Positions 26,662-35,704 of a stretch of DNA of 64,000 bases are shown piece by piece. Both the position numbers and the translations under genes were made by a program. The stretch spans positions 138,275 to 202,274 of the forward strand of contig JANNOO010000043.1 of assembly GCA_031399165.1 (NCBI GenBank), read 5' to 3'. The notes beneath the pieces were generated by a model, which was given only the letters and a program-made list of their open reading frames with translations, did no database searches and was not told the DNA's origin. Every line of letters begins with the position of its first letter. Positions within the stretch are counted from its first letter, which is position 1. This DNA is from JAKFWI01 sp031399165 (GTDB lineage: Bacteria > Pseudomonadota > Alphaproteobacteria > Caulobacterales > Aquidulcibacteraceae).

Positions 26662-27636
26662 GTGACCGTATGGGAAGGGGCGCGCCGCCACGCCGACCGA
26701 AGGCCTTTTCTCCTGGCGCGTGCAAAAATTCTGGCGGCGATCCGGGATTGGTTCGCCGATCAGGGCTTTATCGAGACCGACCTTGGCGCAATTGGACCTA
26801 CGCCGGGCGCCGAGACGCACATCGCCGCTTATGCGATCGATGGAGGTTATCTGCATACCTCCCCGGAACTCGCCATGAAGGGATTGCTGGCGGCTGGGGA
26901 GAGAAAGATTTTTCGTCTGGGGCATGTCTATCGGCGCGGCGAAAGCGGGCCGCTGCACGCGCCCGAATTCACCATGCTCGAATGGTACCGCGCCAACGAG
27001 CCGTACGAGACGGTCATGGACGATTGTCTGGGGATCGTTCGCGCCGCCGGCGCTGCGGCCGGCAGCTCGATGCTTCAATGGCAGGGTGCGCAGGCCCCGA
27101 TTGCCTCGCCGCCCAGCAAGGTGACCGTCGCCGAGGCGTTTCGCACCGCAGCGGGGGCCGATATCCTTAACCCGAGCCGAGAGGCATTCGAAAAAATAGT
27201 GACTGTCGCCGGAGACGATAATTGGTCTGACCTTTTCAGCCGAGTGCTGACAGGAAAAGTGGAACCGAGTCTGGATCGCAAAGCGCTCGTGATTTTGGAC
27301 AAGTATCCAATCTCAGAAGCAGCGCTCGCCCGGCCGTGCGCGCGCGATCCGCGCGTCGCTGAACGCTTCGAGCTTTATGCTTGCGGCGTCGAACTCGCGA
27401 ACGGTTATGGCGAACTAACCGATCCCGTTGAGCAGCGCCGGCGTTTCGTTGCGGCCATGGATGAGAAGCAAAAGCGGTACGGCGAGCGGTGGCCCGTGCC
27501 AGAGAGCTTCATCGAAGCGCTCGCACATATGCCGCCGGCCAGCGGTTGCGCGCTGGGTGTAGACCGATTGGTTATGCTGCTGACGGGCGCAAATAAGATT
27601 GAAGACGTGCTGTGGGGCGCATCCAATGAGCGCTGA
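26662..27636 (+). CDS. epmA: EF-P (R)-beta-lysine ligase EpmA
   Basis: A 324-residue truncated lysyl-tRNA synthetase-like enzyme (GenX/PoxA/YjeA) lacking the anticodon-binding domain. It attaches beta-lysine to EF-P. Signature blocks are TPGAETHIAAY, YLHTSPELAMKGLLAAG (motif 2), HAPEFTMLEWYRAN, and the motif 3 region MPPASGCALGVDRLVMLLTG. The start is GTG at 26662. It overlaps epmB by 11 bp and is divergent from efp, so substrate and both modification enzymes sit together. Confidence 0.93.
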   Translation: MTVWEGARRHADRRPFLLARAKILAAIRDWFADQGFIETDLGAIGPTPGAETHIAAYAIDGGYLHTSPELAMKGLLAAGERKIFRLGHVYRRGESGPLHAPEFTMLEWYRANEPYETVMDDCLGIVRAAGAAAGSSMLQWQGAQAPIASPPSKVTVAEAFRTAAGADILNPSREAFEKIVTVAGDDNWSDLFSRVLTGKVEPSLDRKALVILDKYPISEAALARPCARDPRVAERFELYACGVELANGYGELTDPVEQRRRFVAAMDEKQKRYGERWPVPESFIEALAHMPPASGCALGVDRLVMLLTGANKIEDVLWGASNER

Positions 27637-28603
27637 CGCATTGCAGGAGGTTGCGCGCCGCTACGCTGTTGCGATCACGCCAACGATCGAAAAGCTGATC
27701 GATAACAGCGATCCACGCGACCCGATAGCGCTTCAGTTTCGTCCCGATCCGCGCGAATTACTCATCACGCCAGACGAGAGGATGGATCCGATCGGCGATG
27801 ACGCCCATTCGCCCGTCGAAGGGATCGTCCACCGCTATCGCGACCGCATTCTTCTCAAGCCTGTTCATGTTTGCCCGGCCTATTGCCGGTTTTGCTTTCG
27901 CCGCGAAATGGTTGGTCCCGGCAAACGCCCGACGCTGGCGCCGCGCGCGCTGGATAAGGCGGTGGGCTACATCGAAGCGCAGCCGGAAATCTGGGAAGTA
28001 ATCCTGACGGGTGGCGATCCATTTTTGCTGTCGCCACGCCGCGCCGGTGCGCTCATGAAGCGGCTCTCAGCCATCGCCCATGTCAAAGTCATTCGGTGGC
28101 ATACGCGCGTTCCCGTGGTGGAGCCTGCGCGTGTTTCGCCCGATTTTGCGAAAGCGCTGGCATCCGAGAAGGCGGTCTATGTGGTGCTGCACGCCAATCA
28201 TGCGCGCGAGCTGACTGTCGAAGCCCGGGCCGCTTGCGCCGTGCTGATCGATGCGGGCGTCCCGATGCTGAGCCAGAGCGTGCTCCTGCGCGGCGTAAAC
28301 GACAATTTGGATGCGCTAGCCGGCCTGATGCGGGCCTTCGTGGAAACGCGGATCAAGCCCTATTATCTGCATCATCCCGATCTTGCGCCTGGAACGGGAC
28401 ATTTTCGCCTCGGGCTGGAGGAGGGCCAAGCGCTGGTGCGCGCTCTGCGCGACGAGGTGTCGGGTCTTTGCCAGCCTACCTACGTGCTCGATATACCGGG
28501 CGGTGTCTCCAAAGCGGTGGCTGCAGCGCCTGACGTGGAATGGCGCGACGGCGCCTGTGCTATCCGGGGGCGGGATGGGGCCTGGCGCGCTTATCCCCCC
28601 TGA
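27626..28603 (+). CDS. epmB: EF-P-lysine 2,3-aminomutase EpmB
   Basis: A 325-residue radical SAM aminomutase of the KamA/YjeK family that makes (R)-beta-lysine for EF-P. The iron-sulfur motif CPAYCRFC (CxxxCxxC) lies near residue 87, and LTGGDPFLLSP and HHPDLAPGTGHFRL are conserved family blocks. A PLP-lysine is expected in the C-terminal RLGLEEGQALVRAL to VLDIPGGVSKAV region. Its start ATG at 27626 lies within epmA. The stop codon is 2 bp from the encoded CCA end of the opposite-strand tRNA-Leu. Confidence 0.93.
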   Translation: MSADALQEVARRYAVAITPTIEKLIDNSDPRDPIALQFRPDPRELLITPDERMDPIGDDAHSPVEGIVHRYRDRILLKPVHVCPAYCRFCFRREMVGPGKRPTLAPRALDKAVGYIEAQPEIWEVILTGGDPFLLSPRRAGALMKRLSAIAHVKVIRWHTRVPVVEPARVSPDFAKALASEKAVYVVLHANHARELTVEARAACAVLIDAGVPMLSQSVLLRGVNDNLDALAGLMRAFVETRIKPYYLHHPDLAPGTGHFRLGLEEGQALVRALRDEVSGLCQPTYVLDIPGGVSKAVAAAPDVEWRDGACAIRGRDGAWRAYPP

Positions 28604-28605
28604 TT

Positions 28606-28690
28606 TGGTGCGGACGGCGGGACTCGAACCCGCACATCTCTCGATGCCAGAACCTAAATCTGGTGCGTCTACCAGTTCCGCCACGTCCGC
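28606..28690 (-). tRNA. tRNA-Leu (anticodon TAG)
   Basis: On the minus strand a full cloverleaf is present: acceptor GCGGACG paired with CGTCCGC, CCA encoded, and a long variable arm typical of leucine tRNAs. The anticodon stem CCAGA/TCTGG has the loop TTTAGGT, giving anticodon TAG. It reads CUA (and other CUN) leucine codons. The 3' CCA lies only 2 bp beyond the stop codon of the opposite-strand epmB. Confidence 0.95.
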
Positions 28691-28821
28691 ATTGGTGCGC
28701 TTGTAATGGTTTGGCCGGGAAAATCATGTGGGCAAATGGACAGCGGCGCGCGCCTGCGCCATAAGCCGCCGCAGCCATGGGCCATAGGCCCGGACCACCC
28801 CAAAAGCAGGACGTAAGACAG

Positions 28822-30159
28822 ATGGAGTGCAGCACGACCTCGGAAGGCTTGACCCGGGTGTTTCACATCAAAATTCCGGCCGCCGATCTGCAGCGCCAGC
28901 TGGACGCCAAAATCGTCGAGGTGGGCCCGAAGGTGCAACTCAAGGGCTTCCGCCCCGGCAAGGTGCCCCCGGCGCATATCCGGAAGGTCTATGGCCCGGA
29001 GATATTCAACGACATCATCAACGAGGAAATCCAGAAATCCACGCAGGAAGCGATCAAAACGGCTGACGTACGCCCGTTGACGCAACCGCATCACCATCTG
29101 GAATCCGACATTGAGCAGGTCAGGGAAGGCAAAGCCGATCTGGCGTTCTTCTTCCATATCGATGTCATGCCCGATTTCGAGCCTGTGGATGTTTCCACGA
29201 TTACGCTCGAACGCCCCGTTACGGCGGTGTCCGAAGAGCAGGTCGATGAGGCGCTCGCGGAGCTCGCCAAGCAAAACCGCCCATTCGAGGAAACCGACGC
29301 GGCGGCGGCGGACGGAGACGCACTAACGATTGATTTTCTTGGCAAGGTTGATGGCGTCGCGTTCGAAGGCGGATCCGCCGAAAACGCCCCTCTGCTATTG
29401 GGTTCCAAGCAATTCATTCCAGGCTTCGAAGAACAGCTTATCGGCGCGAAAGCTGGCGATGAGCGGGTGCTGAACGTCACATTTCCGGAGAGTTACGGCG
29501 CTGAAAATTTGGCCGGTAAGGCGGCTACGTTCGATGTGACGGTGAAAAAGGTTCAGACGCCGAAAGACGCGCCGGTTGATGATGCGTTTGCAGAGAAGCT
29601 TGGGTTGAAGTCTGTGGGTGAAGTGCGCGATGCGCTGCGCAAGCGGATCGAGGCGGAGCACAACGCGCAGTCCCGCGCAAAGGCCAAGCGGCGCTTGTTC
29701 GACCAATTGGACGCCGGTCACGTGTTCGATCTGCCCAAGAGCATGGTCGAGAGCGAGTTCGACGGCATTTGGCGCCAGATACTGGCCGATAAGGAAGCGG
29801 ACAGGCAGGATCCGGAGGACGCAGGCAAGAGTGACGAGGAACTCGAGAAGGAGTATCGCGGTATCTCGGAGCGGCGCGTTCGGCTCGGGTTGGTGCTGGC
29901 GGAGATCGGCCGCCGCAACAATGTGCAGGTTCCTGAGGACGAGGTGAACGCCGCTTTGGGCCGTCAGGCACGGCAGTTTCCAGGCCAGGAACGCCAGGTC
30001 ATCGAATACTTCCAGAAGAACCCAGGCGCGATGGCGCAGATTCGGGCTCCCATTTACGAGGAAAAGGTCGTCGACTTTATTCTTGAGCTGGCGAAGATCA
30101 CCGATAAGCCGGTCAGCCGGGAAGACTTGTTCGCTGAAGAGCCCGGCGCCGAACGGTAA
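28822..30159 (+). CDS. tig: Trigger factor chaperone
   Basis: A 445-residue ribosome-associated chaperone and peptidyl-prolyl isomerase. The ribosome-binding N-domain (1-115) has the signature GFRPGKVP at residues about 43-50. The FKBP-like domain (about 150-240) and a long helical C-domain follow. The start at 28822 is supported by AGGACG upstream; the open frame from 28777 adds an unlikely leader. It opens the proteostasis run tig-clpP-clpX-lon, in the same order as many bacteria. Confidence 0.93.
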   Translation: MECSTTSEGLTRVFHIKIPAADLQRQLDAKIVEVGPKVQLKGFRPGKVPPAHIRKVYGPEIFNDIINEEIQKSTQEAIKTADVRPLTQPHHHLESDIEQVREGKADLAFFFHIDVMPDFEPVDVSTITLERPVTAVSEEQVDEALAELAKQNRPFEETDAAAADGDALTIDFLGKVDGVAFEGGSAENAPLLLGSKQFIPGFEEQLIGAKAGDERVLNVTFPESYGAENLAGKAATFDVTVKKVQTPKDAPVDDAFAEKLGLKSVGEVRDALRKRIEAEHNAQSRAKAKRRLFDQLDAGHVFDLPKSMVESEFDGIWRQILADKEADRQDPEDAGKSDEELEKEYRGISERRVRLGLVLAEIGRRNNVQVPEDEVNAALGRQARQFPGQERQVIEYFQKNPGAMAQIRAPIYEEKVVDFILELAKITDKPVSREDLFAEEPGAER

Positions 30160-30181
30160 CGACCGCCGGCAGGGCCAGGCC

Positions 30182-30210
30182 CTTGCGGCGAGGCGCGAAG
30201 CGCCAAATAT
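30182..30210 (+). promoter_or_regulatory. Possible heat-shock (RpoH) promoter of clpP
   Basis: CTTGCGG (30182-30188) and CCAAATAT (30203-30210) are separated by 14 bp. They resemble the RpoH pattern CTTGAAA-N11-16-CCCATNT. The element would give a leader of about 45 bases before the clpP start at 30264. It is an inference from pattern only. Confidence 0.35.
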
Positions 30211-30263
30211 CTAGGCCCTCACCGGGCGCGGTCGGATGCCGCGCGTCTCCTTGAAAGTCAAAC

Positions 30264-30887
30264 ATGGCAGACCCGATCGACCGCATGATGAACCTGGTGC
30301 CGATGGTGGTCGAACAGACCAGTCGCGGCGAGCGGGCGTTCGACATTTTCTCCCGGCTGCTGAAAGAGCGGGTGCTTTTCATCACCGGCGGGGTTGAGGA
30401 TGGGATGGCCAGCCTGGTGACAGCGCAGTTGCTTTACCTTGAAAGCGAAAACCCTAAGCGCGAAATCCATATGTATATCAATAGCCCTGGCGGCGTTGTC
30501 AGCTCCGGTCTCGCAATTTATGACACCATGCAATACATCCGTAGCCCCGTAGCTACTTTCTGCATGGGACAAGCCGCGTCCATGGGGTCGCTTCTGCTGG
30601 CGGCCGGTCACAAAGGGCTTCGAGTGTGTCTGCCGAACGCGCGGGTCATGGTTCACCAGCCTTCCGGCGGATTCCGCGGCCAGGCCAGTGACATCGAACG
30701 TCACGCTGAGGACATTATAGCCACCAAACGGCGCCTGAATCAGATTTACGTTAAGCATACCGGCCAGTCTTATGAAGTCGTCGAAAAGACTTTGGACCGC
30801 GACTACTTCATGACGGCGGAAGAGGCTAAGGGCTTTGGAATCGTCGATCACGTCTACGAAAGACGCGAGGACATCGAAACTGTCTGA
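30264..30887 (+). CDS. clpP: ATP-dependent Clp protease proteolytic subunit
   Basis: A 207-residue serine protease subunit forming the double heptameric ring with ClpX or ClpA. The catalytic triad is visible: Ser in GQAASMGS near residue 102, His in VMVHQPSGG near 127, and Asp in a later loop (DRDYFM near 175). Length matches the family. It lies 104 bp after tig and 195 bp before clpX, matching the usual tig-clpP-clpX order. Confidence 0.95.
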   Translation: MADPIDRMMNLVPMVVEQTSRGERAFDIFSRLLKERVLFITGGVEDGMASLVTAQLLYLESENPKREIHMYINSPGGVVSSGLAIYDTMQYIRSPVATFCMGQAASMGSLLLAAGHKGLRVCLPNARVMVHQPSGGFRGQASDIERHAEDIIATKRRLNQIYVKHTGQSYEVVEKTLDRDYFMTAEEAKGFGIVDHVYERREDIETV

Positions 30888-31082
30888 GCCTACAGGGCTT
30901 CTTGACAGGCAAAGTCGCGCTGGCTGGCCCGGTGATCGCCCGTTTGCTTGCGGCGCGGACCTTGCTGTGATGGTATTAGAAGCGATTGGTCAACGGTTCG
31001 GTAAGGCGAACACGTCCAGTCTTACGCGGCGGGCGAGGGCGGCGAGGGTAGCCGGACGCTCTGGCCCCGCTGAGGAGCGCCT

Positions 31083-32351
31083 ATGAGCAAGAACGCCAAC
31101 GCAGGCGACGGCAAGAACACTCTGTATTGTTCTTTCTGCGGAAAGAGCCAGCACGAAGTGCGTAAGCTTATCGCCGGACCGACCGTGTTCATTTGCGATG
31201 AATGCGTCGAACTCTGCATGGATATCATCCGTGAAGAGCACAAGACATCTTTGGTTAAGTCCAAGGAAGGCGTGCCGTCTCCCAAAGAGATCAAGGATGT
31301 TCTTGACGACTACGTCATTGGTCAGAGCTACGCCAAGCGCGTGCTCTCCGTTGCGGTCCATAATCACTACAAACGCCTCAATCACGCAACGAAGAACGCC
31401 GATGTGGAATTGGCGAAGTCGAACATCCTCCTGATCGGGCCGACAGGCTGCGGCAAGACGCTGCTGGCGCAGACGCTCGCGCGGATCATTGACGTGCCGT
31501 TCACCATGGCCGACGCAACTACGCTTACGGAAGCGGGCTATGTCGGCGAGGATGTCGAAAATATTATTCTCAAGTTGTTGCAGGCTGCCGATTACAACGT
31601 CGAGCGCGCGCAGCGGGGCATCGTTTATATCGATGAAGTCGACAAGATTTCGCGCAAGTCTGACAATCCTTCGATTACCCGCGACGTATCGGGCGAGGGC
31701 GTGCAGCAGGCGCTGTTGAAAATCATGGAAGGCACCGTCGCTTCTGTACCGCCGCAGGGCGGTCGCAAGCATCCGCAGCAGGAATTCTTGCAGGTGGACA
31801 CGACGAATATCCTGTTTATTTGTGGCGGCGCGTTCGCTGGCCTTGATAAAATCATTTCTCAGCGCGGAAAGGGGTCTTCGATCGGTTTCGGTGCCGACGT
31901 AAAAGATCCAGAAGATCGACGTACGGGCGAAGTTCTGCGCCTTATCGAGCCGGAAGACCTTCTCAAATTCGGTCTTATTCCGGAGTTCGTGGGTCGTTTG
32001 CCTGTGCTCGCAACGCTCGAAGATCTTGATGAGTCTGCGCTTATGCAGATTCTGACCGAGCCGAAAAATGCGCTAACGAAGCAATATCAGCGCATGTTCG
32101 AGATGGAGAACGTTAAGCTGAACTTCCCTGAGGATGCTCTAAAAGCGATCTCACGGAAGGCGATTCAGCGTAAGACCGGCGCTCGCGGCTTGCGCTCGAT
32201 CATGGAATCGATCCTGCTGGACACCATGTTCGAACTGCCGAGCATGCGGGGCGTGGAAGAGATCGTCGTTTCCGCCGACGTAGTCGAAGGGCGCGCCAAG
32301 CCGCTCCTCATCTACTCGGAACGGCGCGGCGGCCAGGAATCCGCGGGCTAA
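31083..32351 (+). CDS. clpX: Clp protease ATP-binding subunit ClpX
   Basis: A 422-residue AAA+ unfoldase. The N-terminal zinc-binding domain is intact (CSFCGKSQ and CDECVELC, four Cys). The AAA+ core shows Walker A GPTGCGKT, Walker B IVYIDEVDK, and the ISQRGKGSSIGFG loop, the IGF element that docks onto ClpP. The substrate-gripping RKHPQQEFLQVDT region is also present. It delivers cell-cycle and stress proteins to ClpP in alphaproteobacteria. A 145-bp gap with a hairpin separates it from lon. Confidence 0.95.
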   Translation: MSKNANAGDGKNTLYCSFCGKSQHEVRKLIAGPTVFICDECVELCMDIIREEHKTSLVKSKEGVPSPKEIKDVLDDYVIGQSYAKRVLSVAVHNHYKRLNHATKNADVELAKSNILLIGPTGCGKTLLAQTLARIIDVPFTMADATTLTEAGYVGEDVENIILKLLQAADYNVERAQRGIVYIDEVDKISRKSDNPSITRDVSGEGVQQALLKIMEGTVASVPPQGGRKHPQQEFLQVDTTNILFICGGAFAGLDKIISQRGKGSSIGFGADVKDPEDRRTGEVLRLIEPEDLLKFGLIPEFVGRLPVLATLEDLDESALMQILTEPKNALTKQYQRMFEMENVKLNFPEDALKAISRKAIQRKTGARGLRSIMESILLDTMFELPSMRGVEEIVVSADVVEGRAKPLLIYSERRGGQESAG

Positions 32352-32380
32352 GCGGCACGAGCCTAAAGGCGGGCCCGTGG

Positions 32381-32406
32381 CGTTGCTCCTTGAAGGAGCA
32401 ATAACG
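32381..32406 (+). terminator. Hairpin after clpX
   Basis: A 7-bp stem (32383-32389 TTGCTCC with 32395-32401 GGAGCAA) with a TTGAA loop lies 30 bp after the clpX stop. No T-run follows, so it may be a weak terminator or an RNA-processing site. It overlaps the possible lon promoter described next. Confidence 0.45.
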
Positions 32407-32419
32407 CTGGGCCACATTT
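32389..32419 (+). promoter_or_regulatory. Possible heat-shock (RpoH) promoter of lon
   Basis: CTTGAAG (32389-32395) and CCACATTT (32412-32419) are 16 bp apart. They match CTTGAAA and CCCCATNT at nearly every position. Spacing is at the upper end of the range known for RpoH promoters. lon is a classic heat-shock gene, so this is plausible, but the site overlaps the hairpin after clpX. Confidence 0.4.
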
Positions 32420-32496
32420 ACCCTGACAACTCGGCTGTACGGCCGATATGCGGGCACTTCCACTTATGGAATGCTTGCGCTTGAAAGGAGCCATGG

Positions 32497-34899
32497 ATGG
32501 CTGTTCGCAAGACGCTTCCGGTGTTGCCGCTGAGGGACATCGTGGTCTTCCCGCATATGGCAGCGCCGCTTTTCGTCGGACGTGAAAAATCAGTGCGGGC
32601 GCTCGACGAAGTCATGCGCAACGACAAACAGATTTTGCTCGCCGCGCAGATGGACGCGGCCGAGGACGATCCCAGCGCTGATCGCATCTATTCGGTGGGC
32701 GCGCTGGCGACCGTCGTGCAATTGCTGAAATTGCCCGACGGCACGGTGCGCGTTCTCGTCGAGGGCGGGTCCCGGGCTAAGATCGTCAAGTTCAGCGACA
32801 ATACTGAGTTCTTTGAAGCCGAAGTCGAAGTCATCGACGAAACTAACGCTGACACCTCAGAGGCGCGCGCGACGGCCAAGGCTGTTGCCGAGCAATTCGA
32901 GGCGTTCGCCAAGCTCTCGCGCAAAACGCCGCCTGAAGTCGTCTCAGCTGTCGGTCAAATCGGTGAGCCGACGCGGCTTGCCGACACAGTGGCTGCACAC
33001 CTGTCGATCAAGATTTCTGACAAACAGGCCCTGCTTGAGACTGCTGACGTCCCGCAGCGCCTGGAAAAAGTGCTCGGTTTGATCGAGGGCGAAATTGGCG
33101 TGCTGCAGGTGGAGCGAAAAATCCGCAACCGCGTCAAGCGGCAGATGGAGAAAACCCAGCGCGAGTATTATCTGAACGAGCAGATGAAGGCGATCCAGAA
33201 GGAGCTGGGCGACGGCGAAGAAGGCCGCGACGACCTTGCCGAAATGGAAGAGCGCATCCGCAAAACCAAGCTGAGCAAGGAAGCGCGTGGCAAGGCCGAA
33301 GCGGAATTGAAGAAACTTCGGCAAATGTCGCCGATGAGCGCTGAATCAACAGTCGTCCGTAATTATCTCGACTGGCTGCTGTCGCTGCCCTGGAATTCGC
33401 GCAAGAAAGTGCAAAAGGATCTAATCAAGGCCGAACAGATTCTGGACGAGGATCATTACGGCCTGGAGAAAGTGAAGGAGCGTATCCTCGAATATTTGGC
33501 CGTGCAGGCGCGCACGAATAAGTTGCGAGGGCCGATTTTATGCCTCGTCGGCCCGCCCGGTGTCGGCAAGACGTCGCTCGGCAAATCGATCGCTAAAGCA
33601 ACGGGCCGCGATTTCGTTCGTATGTCGCTTGGCGGCGTGCGAGATGAGGCCGAAATCCGCGGGCACAGGCGCACATATATCGGCTCGATGCCCGGCCGTG
33701 TGATCCAGTCTATGAAGAAGGCCAAGACCAGCAATCCGCTGTTCCTGCTCGACGAAATCGACAAGCTGGGCGCCGATTACCGTGGCGATCCTTCAGCGGC
33801 GCTGCTGGAGGTGCTCGACCCCGAACAAAACTCGTCGTTCAACGATCACTATCTCGAAGTCGATTATGATCTGAGCGACATTCTGTTCATCACCACGGCC
33901 AACAGCCTGAACATGCCGCAGCCTTTGCTCGATCGCATGGAGATCATTCGCATCCCCGGCTACACCGAAGATGAAAAGATCGAGATCGCCCGGCGTCACC
34001 TGTTGAACAAGCAGATTGAAGCCAATGGCTTGAAGAAGGAAGAGTTTTCCTTATCCGACGATGCGCTGCGCGATCTCGTGCGCCGCTACACGCGCGAAGC
34101 CGGCGTCCGTTCATTGGAACGCGAGTTGGCCAATCTGGCACGAAAGGCGGTGCGTGAGATTGAAAGCAAGAAAGCGACGAAAGTCGAGATCACCGAGACA
34201 AACCTGCCCGATTACGCCGGCGTGTGGAAGTATCGCTATGGCGAGAGTGATCGGGAGGATCAGGTCGGTGTTGTAACCGGGCTGGCGTGGACCGAAAGCG
34301 GCGGCGACATTTTGACGATTGAAGCCGTGCAGATGCCGGGCAAGGGCGCAATGACCGTGACCGGCAATCTTCAGAACGTCATGAAGGAGAGCATCTCGGC
34401 TGCGAACTCATTTGTTCGCGCGCGCGCTGTTCAGTTTGGCGTTCGCCCGCCGATATTCCGCTCGCGTGATATTCACGTGCATGTTCCGGAAGGCGCGACG
34501 CCGAAAGACGGGCCCAGCGCGGGCATCGCCATGGTGACGGCGATCGTTTCGGTGCTCACGGGCGTGCCGGTGAAGTCCGACGTCGCCATGACCGGCGAGG
34601 TCACATTGCGTGGGCGTGTGCTGCCGATTGGCGGTTTGAAGGAAAAGCTGCTTGCGGCGCTCCGCGGCGGAATCAAGACCGTGTTGATCCCGAAAGACAA
34701 CGAGAAGGATCTCGTAGACATTCCCGACAACGTAAAGACAAACCTCAAAATCATTCCGGTTTCCATCGTGGATGAGGTGCTCACCCACGCGCTTGCAGGG
34801 CCGCTGAAGGCGATCGACTGGAGCGAGGAAGATCAACTTGCTGAGGAACGTCACGCCTTGCGCGAAGGCGGTTCCGACGGGGAGGCTCGTCCGCATTGA
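32497..34899 (+). CDS. lon: Endopeptidase La (Lon protease)
   Basis: An 800-residue homo-oligomeric AAA+ protease. The LON substrate domain (about 1-205) starts with TLPVLPLRDIVVFPHMAAPLFVGR. The AAA+ module has Walker A GPPGVGKTS and Walker B FLLDEIDK. The C-terminal protease has the catalytic Ser in PKDGPSAGIAM (about residue 676) with Lys about 40 residues later. It degrades misfolded and regulatory proteins. An AAAGGAG site precedes the ATG. A 136-bp gap separates it from hup. Confidence 0.95.
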   Translation: MAVRKTLPVLPLRDIVVFPHMAAPLFVGREKSVRALDEVMRNDKQILLAAQMDAAEDDPSADRIYSVGALATVVQLLKLPDGTVRVLVEGGSRAKIVKFSDNTEFFEAEVEVIDETNADTSEARATAKAVAEQFEAFAKLSRKTPPEVVSAVGQIGEPTRLADTVAAHLSIKISDKQALLETADVPQRLEKVLGLIEGEIGVLQVERKIRNRVKRQMEKTQREYYLNEQMKAIQKELGDGEEGRDDLAEMEERIRKTKLSKEARGKAEAELKKLRQMSPMSAESTVVRNYLDWLLSLPWNSRKKVQKDLIKAEQILDEDHYGLEKVKERILEYLAVQARTNKLRGPILCLVGPPGVGKTSLGKSIAKATGRDFVRMSLGGVRDEAEIRGHRRTYIGSMPGRVIQSMKKAKTSNPLFLLDEIDKLGADYRGDPSAALLEVLDPEQNSSFNDHYLEVDYDLSDILFITTANSLNMPQPLLDRMEIIRIPGYTEDEKIEIARRHLLNKQIEANGLKKEEFSLSDDALRDLVRRYTREAGVRSLERELANLARKAVREIESKKATKVEITETNLPDYAGVWKYRYGESDREDQVGVVTGLAWTESGGDILTIEAVQMPGKGAMTVTGNLQNVMKESISAANSFVRARAVQFGVRPPIFRSRDIHVHVPEGATPKDGPSAGIAMVTAIVSVLTGVPVKSDVAMTGEVTLRGRVLPIGGLKEKLLAALRGGIKTVLIPKDNEKDLVDIPDNVKTNLKIIPVSIVDEVLTHALAGPLKAIDWSEEDQLAEERHALREGGSDGEARPH

Positions 34900-35034
34900 C
34901 AACGAATCGCTTTGCCCATTCGCTGGGCGACGACATTGTGACAAGAAAGTTAGGCCGGCCTGCCGCCTTTAGCTTTGACAAGGGCGGGGGCCGCCTTTCC
35001 TATGCGCCCCTTGCAAAAGAGATAGGGGACGCCT

Positions 35035-35328
35035 GTGAACAAGGCTGAGCTGATCAACGAGGTTTCGAACCGTGCGCCCCACGCCCGCGCCGTCGCTGCT
35101 GACGTCGTGGACGCGGTTTTCGATGTGATGATCGATGCCCTGAAAAAGCGCGAAGAAGTGCGCATCCCGAATTTCGGCGTTTTCGAAGTCAAGGACACGG
35201 CCGCTCGTAAGGCGCGTAATCCCCAAACCGGCGAAGAGGTCAAGGTGCCCGCCGGCCAAAAGGCCCGGTTCAAGCCCGGCAAAGCACTCAAGGACGCGCT
35301 CGACGGCGCCAGCGCCCTAACTCGCTAA
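35035..35328 (+). CDS. hup: HU-family DNA-binding protein
   Basis: A 97-residue nucleoid protein that bends and compacts DNA as a dimer. The start is GTG at 35035. The fold is complete, with the DNA-binding arm signature RKARNPQTGEEVKVPAGQ and FKPGKALKDAL. A lon-hup arrangement is common in proteobacteria. Confidence 0.95.
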   Translation: MNKAELINEVSNRAPHARAVAADVVDAVFDVMIDALKKREEVRIPNFGVFEVKDTAARKARNPQTGEEVKVPAGQKARFKPGKALKDALDGASALTR

Positions 35329-35347
35329 GGGCGCACAACATCGGCTT

Positions 35348-35374
35348 TGCCTAGCGCTGCAATCGCGCTAGGCA
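35348..35374 (+). terminator. 10-bp hairpin after hup
   Basis: A perfect 10-bp stem (35348-35357 with 35365-35374) with a 7-base loop sits 19 bp after the hup stop and 6 bp before the next ATG. No T-run follows. It could end hup transcription or control translation of the following gene by lying next to its ribosome-binding site. Confidence 0.45.
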
Positions 35375-35380
35375 GGGTCC

Positions 35381-35686
35381 ATGCTTGCTAAAATCTTCCG
35401 CCCGGCGAGGAACGCCATGCAGTCTGGGCAAGCCGGCGCGCGCCGCTGGCTGCTCGAATTCGAGCCCGGCCGCGCTCCGCCTGCCGAACTGCTGATGGGC
35501 TGGACCTCATCGGCGGACACTAACGTACAGGTGCGCTTGGATTTTGAAAGCAAAGAGCAGGCGATCGCCTTTGCGCGACGCCACGCCATTCCGCATGAAG
35601 TGTATGATCCGCCGGAAACAAAACGCGTGATCAAGGCTTACAGCGACAATTTCTCATTCAGACGCAAAGAGCCCTGGTCGCATTGA
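35381..35686 (+). CDS. NDUFS4-like complex I accessory protein
   Basis: A 101-residue protein of the 'ETC complex I subunit conserved region' family, related to mitochondrial NDUFS4. It has AKIFRPARNAMQSG at the N-terminus, then the characteristic WLLEFEP, GWTSSADT, V-LDFESKEQAIAFARRHAI and FSFRRKEPWSH blocks, the last being the typical C-terminus. In mitochondria it stabilises NADH dehydrogenase (complex I) near the electron-input module. It is a hallmark of alphaproteobacteria. It lies between hup and tRNA-Arg. Confidence 0.92.
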   Translation: MLAKIFRPARNAMQSGQAGARRWLLEFEPGRAPPAELLMGWTSSADTNVQVRLDFESKEQAIAFARRHAIPHEVYDPPETKRVIKAYSDNFSFRRKEPWSH

Positions 35687-35704
35687 CGGCCTTCCTGCTT
35701 TTAG

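Noticed and set aside
26563..27078. N-terminal extension of the EF-P frame
   Set aside because: It is antisense to epmA; EF-P starts at the GTG at 26562 with a ribosome-binding site and a standard first block.
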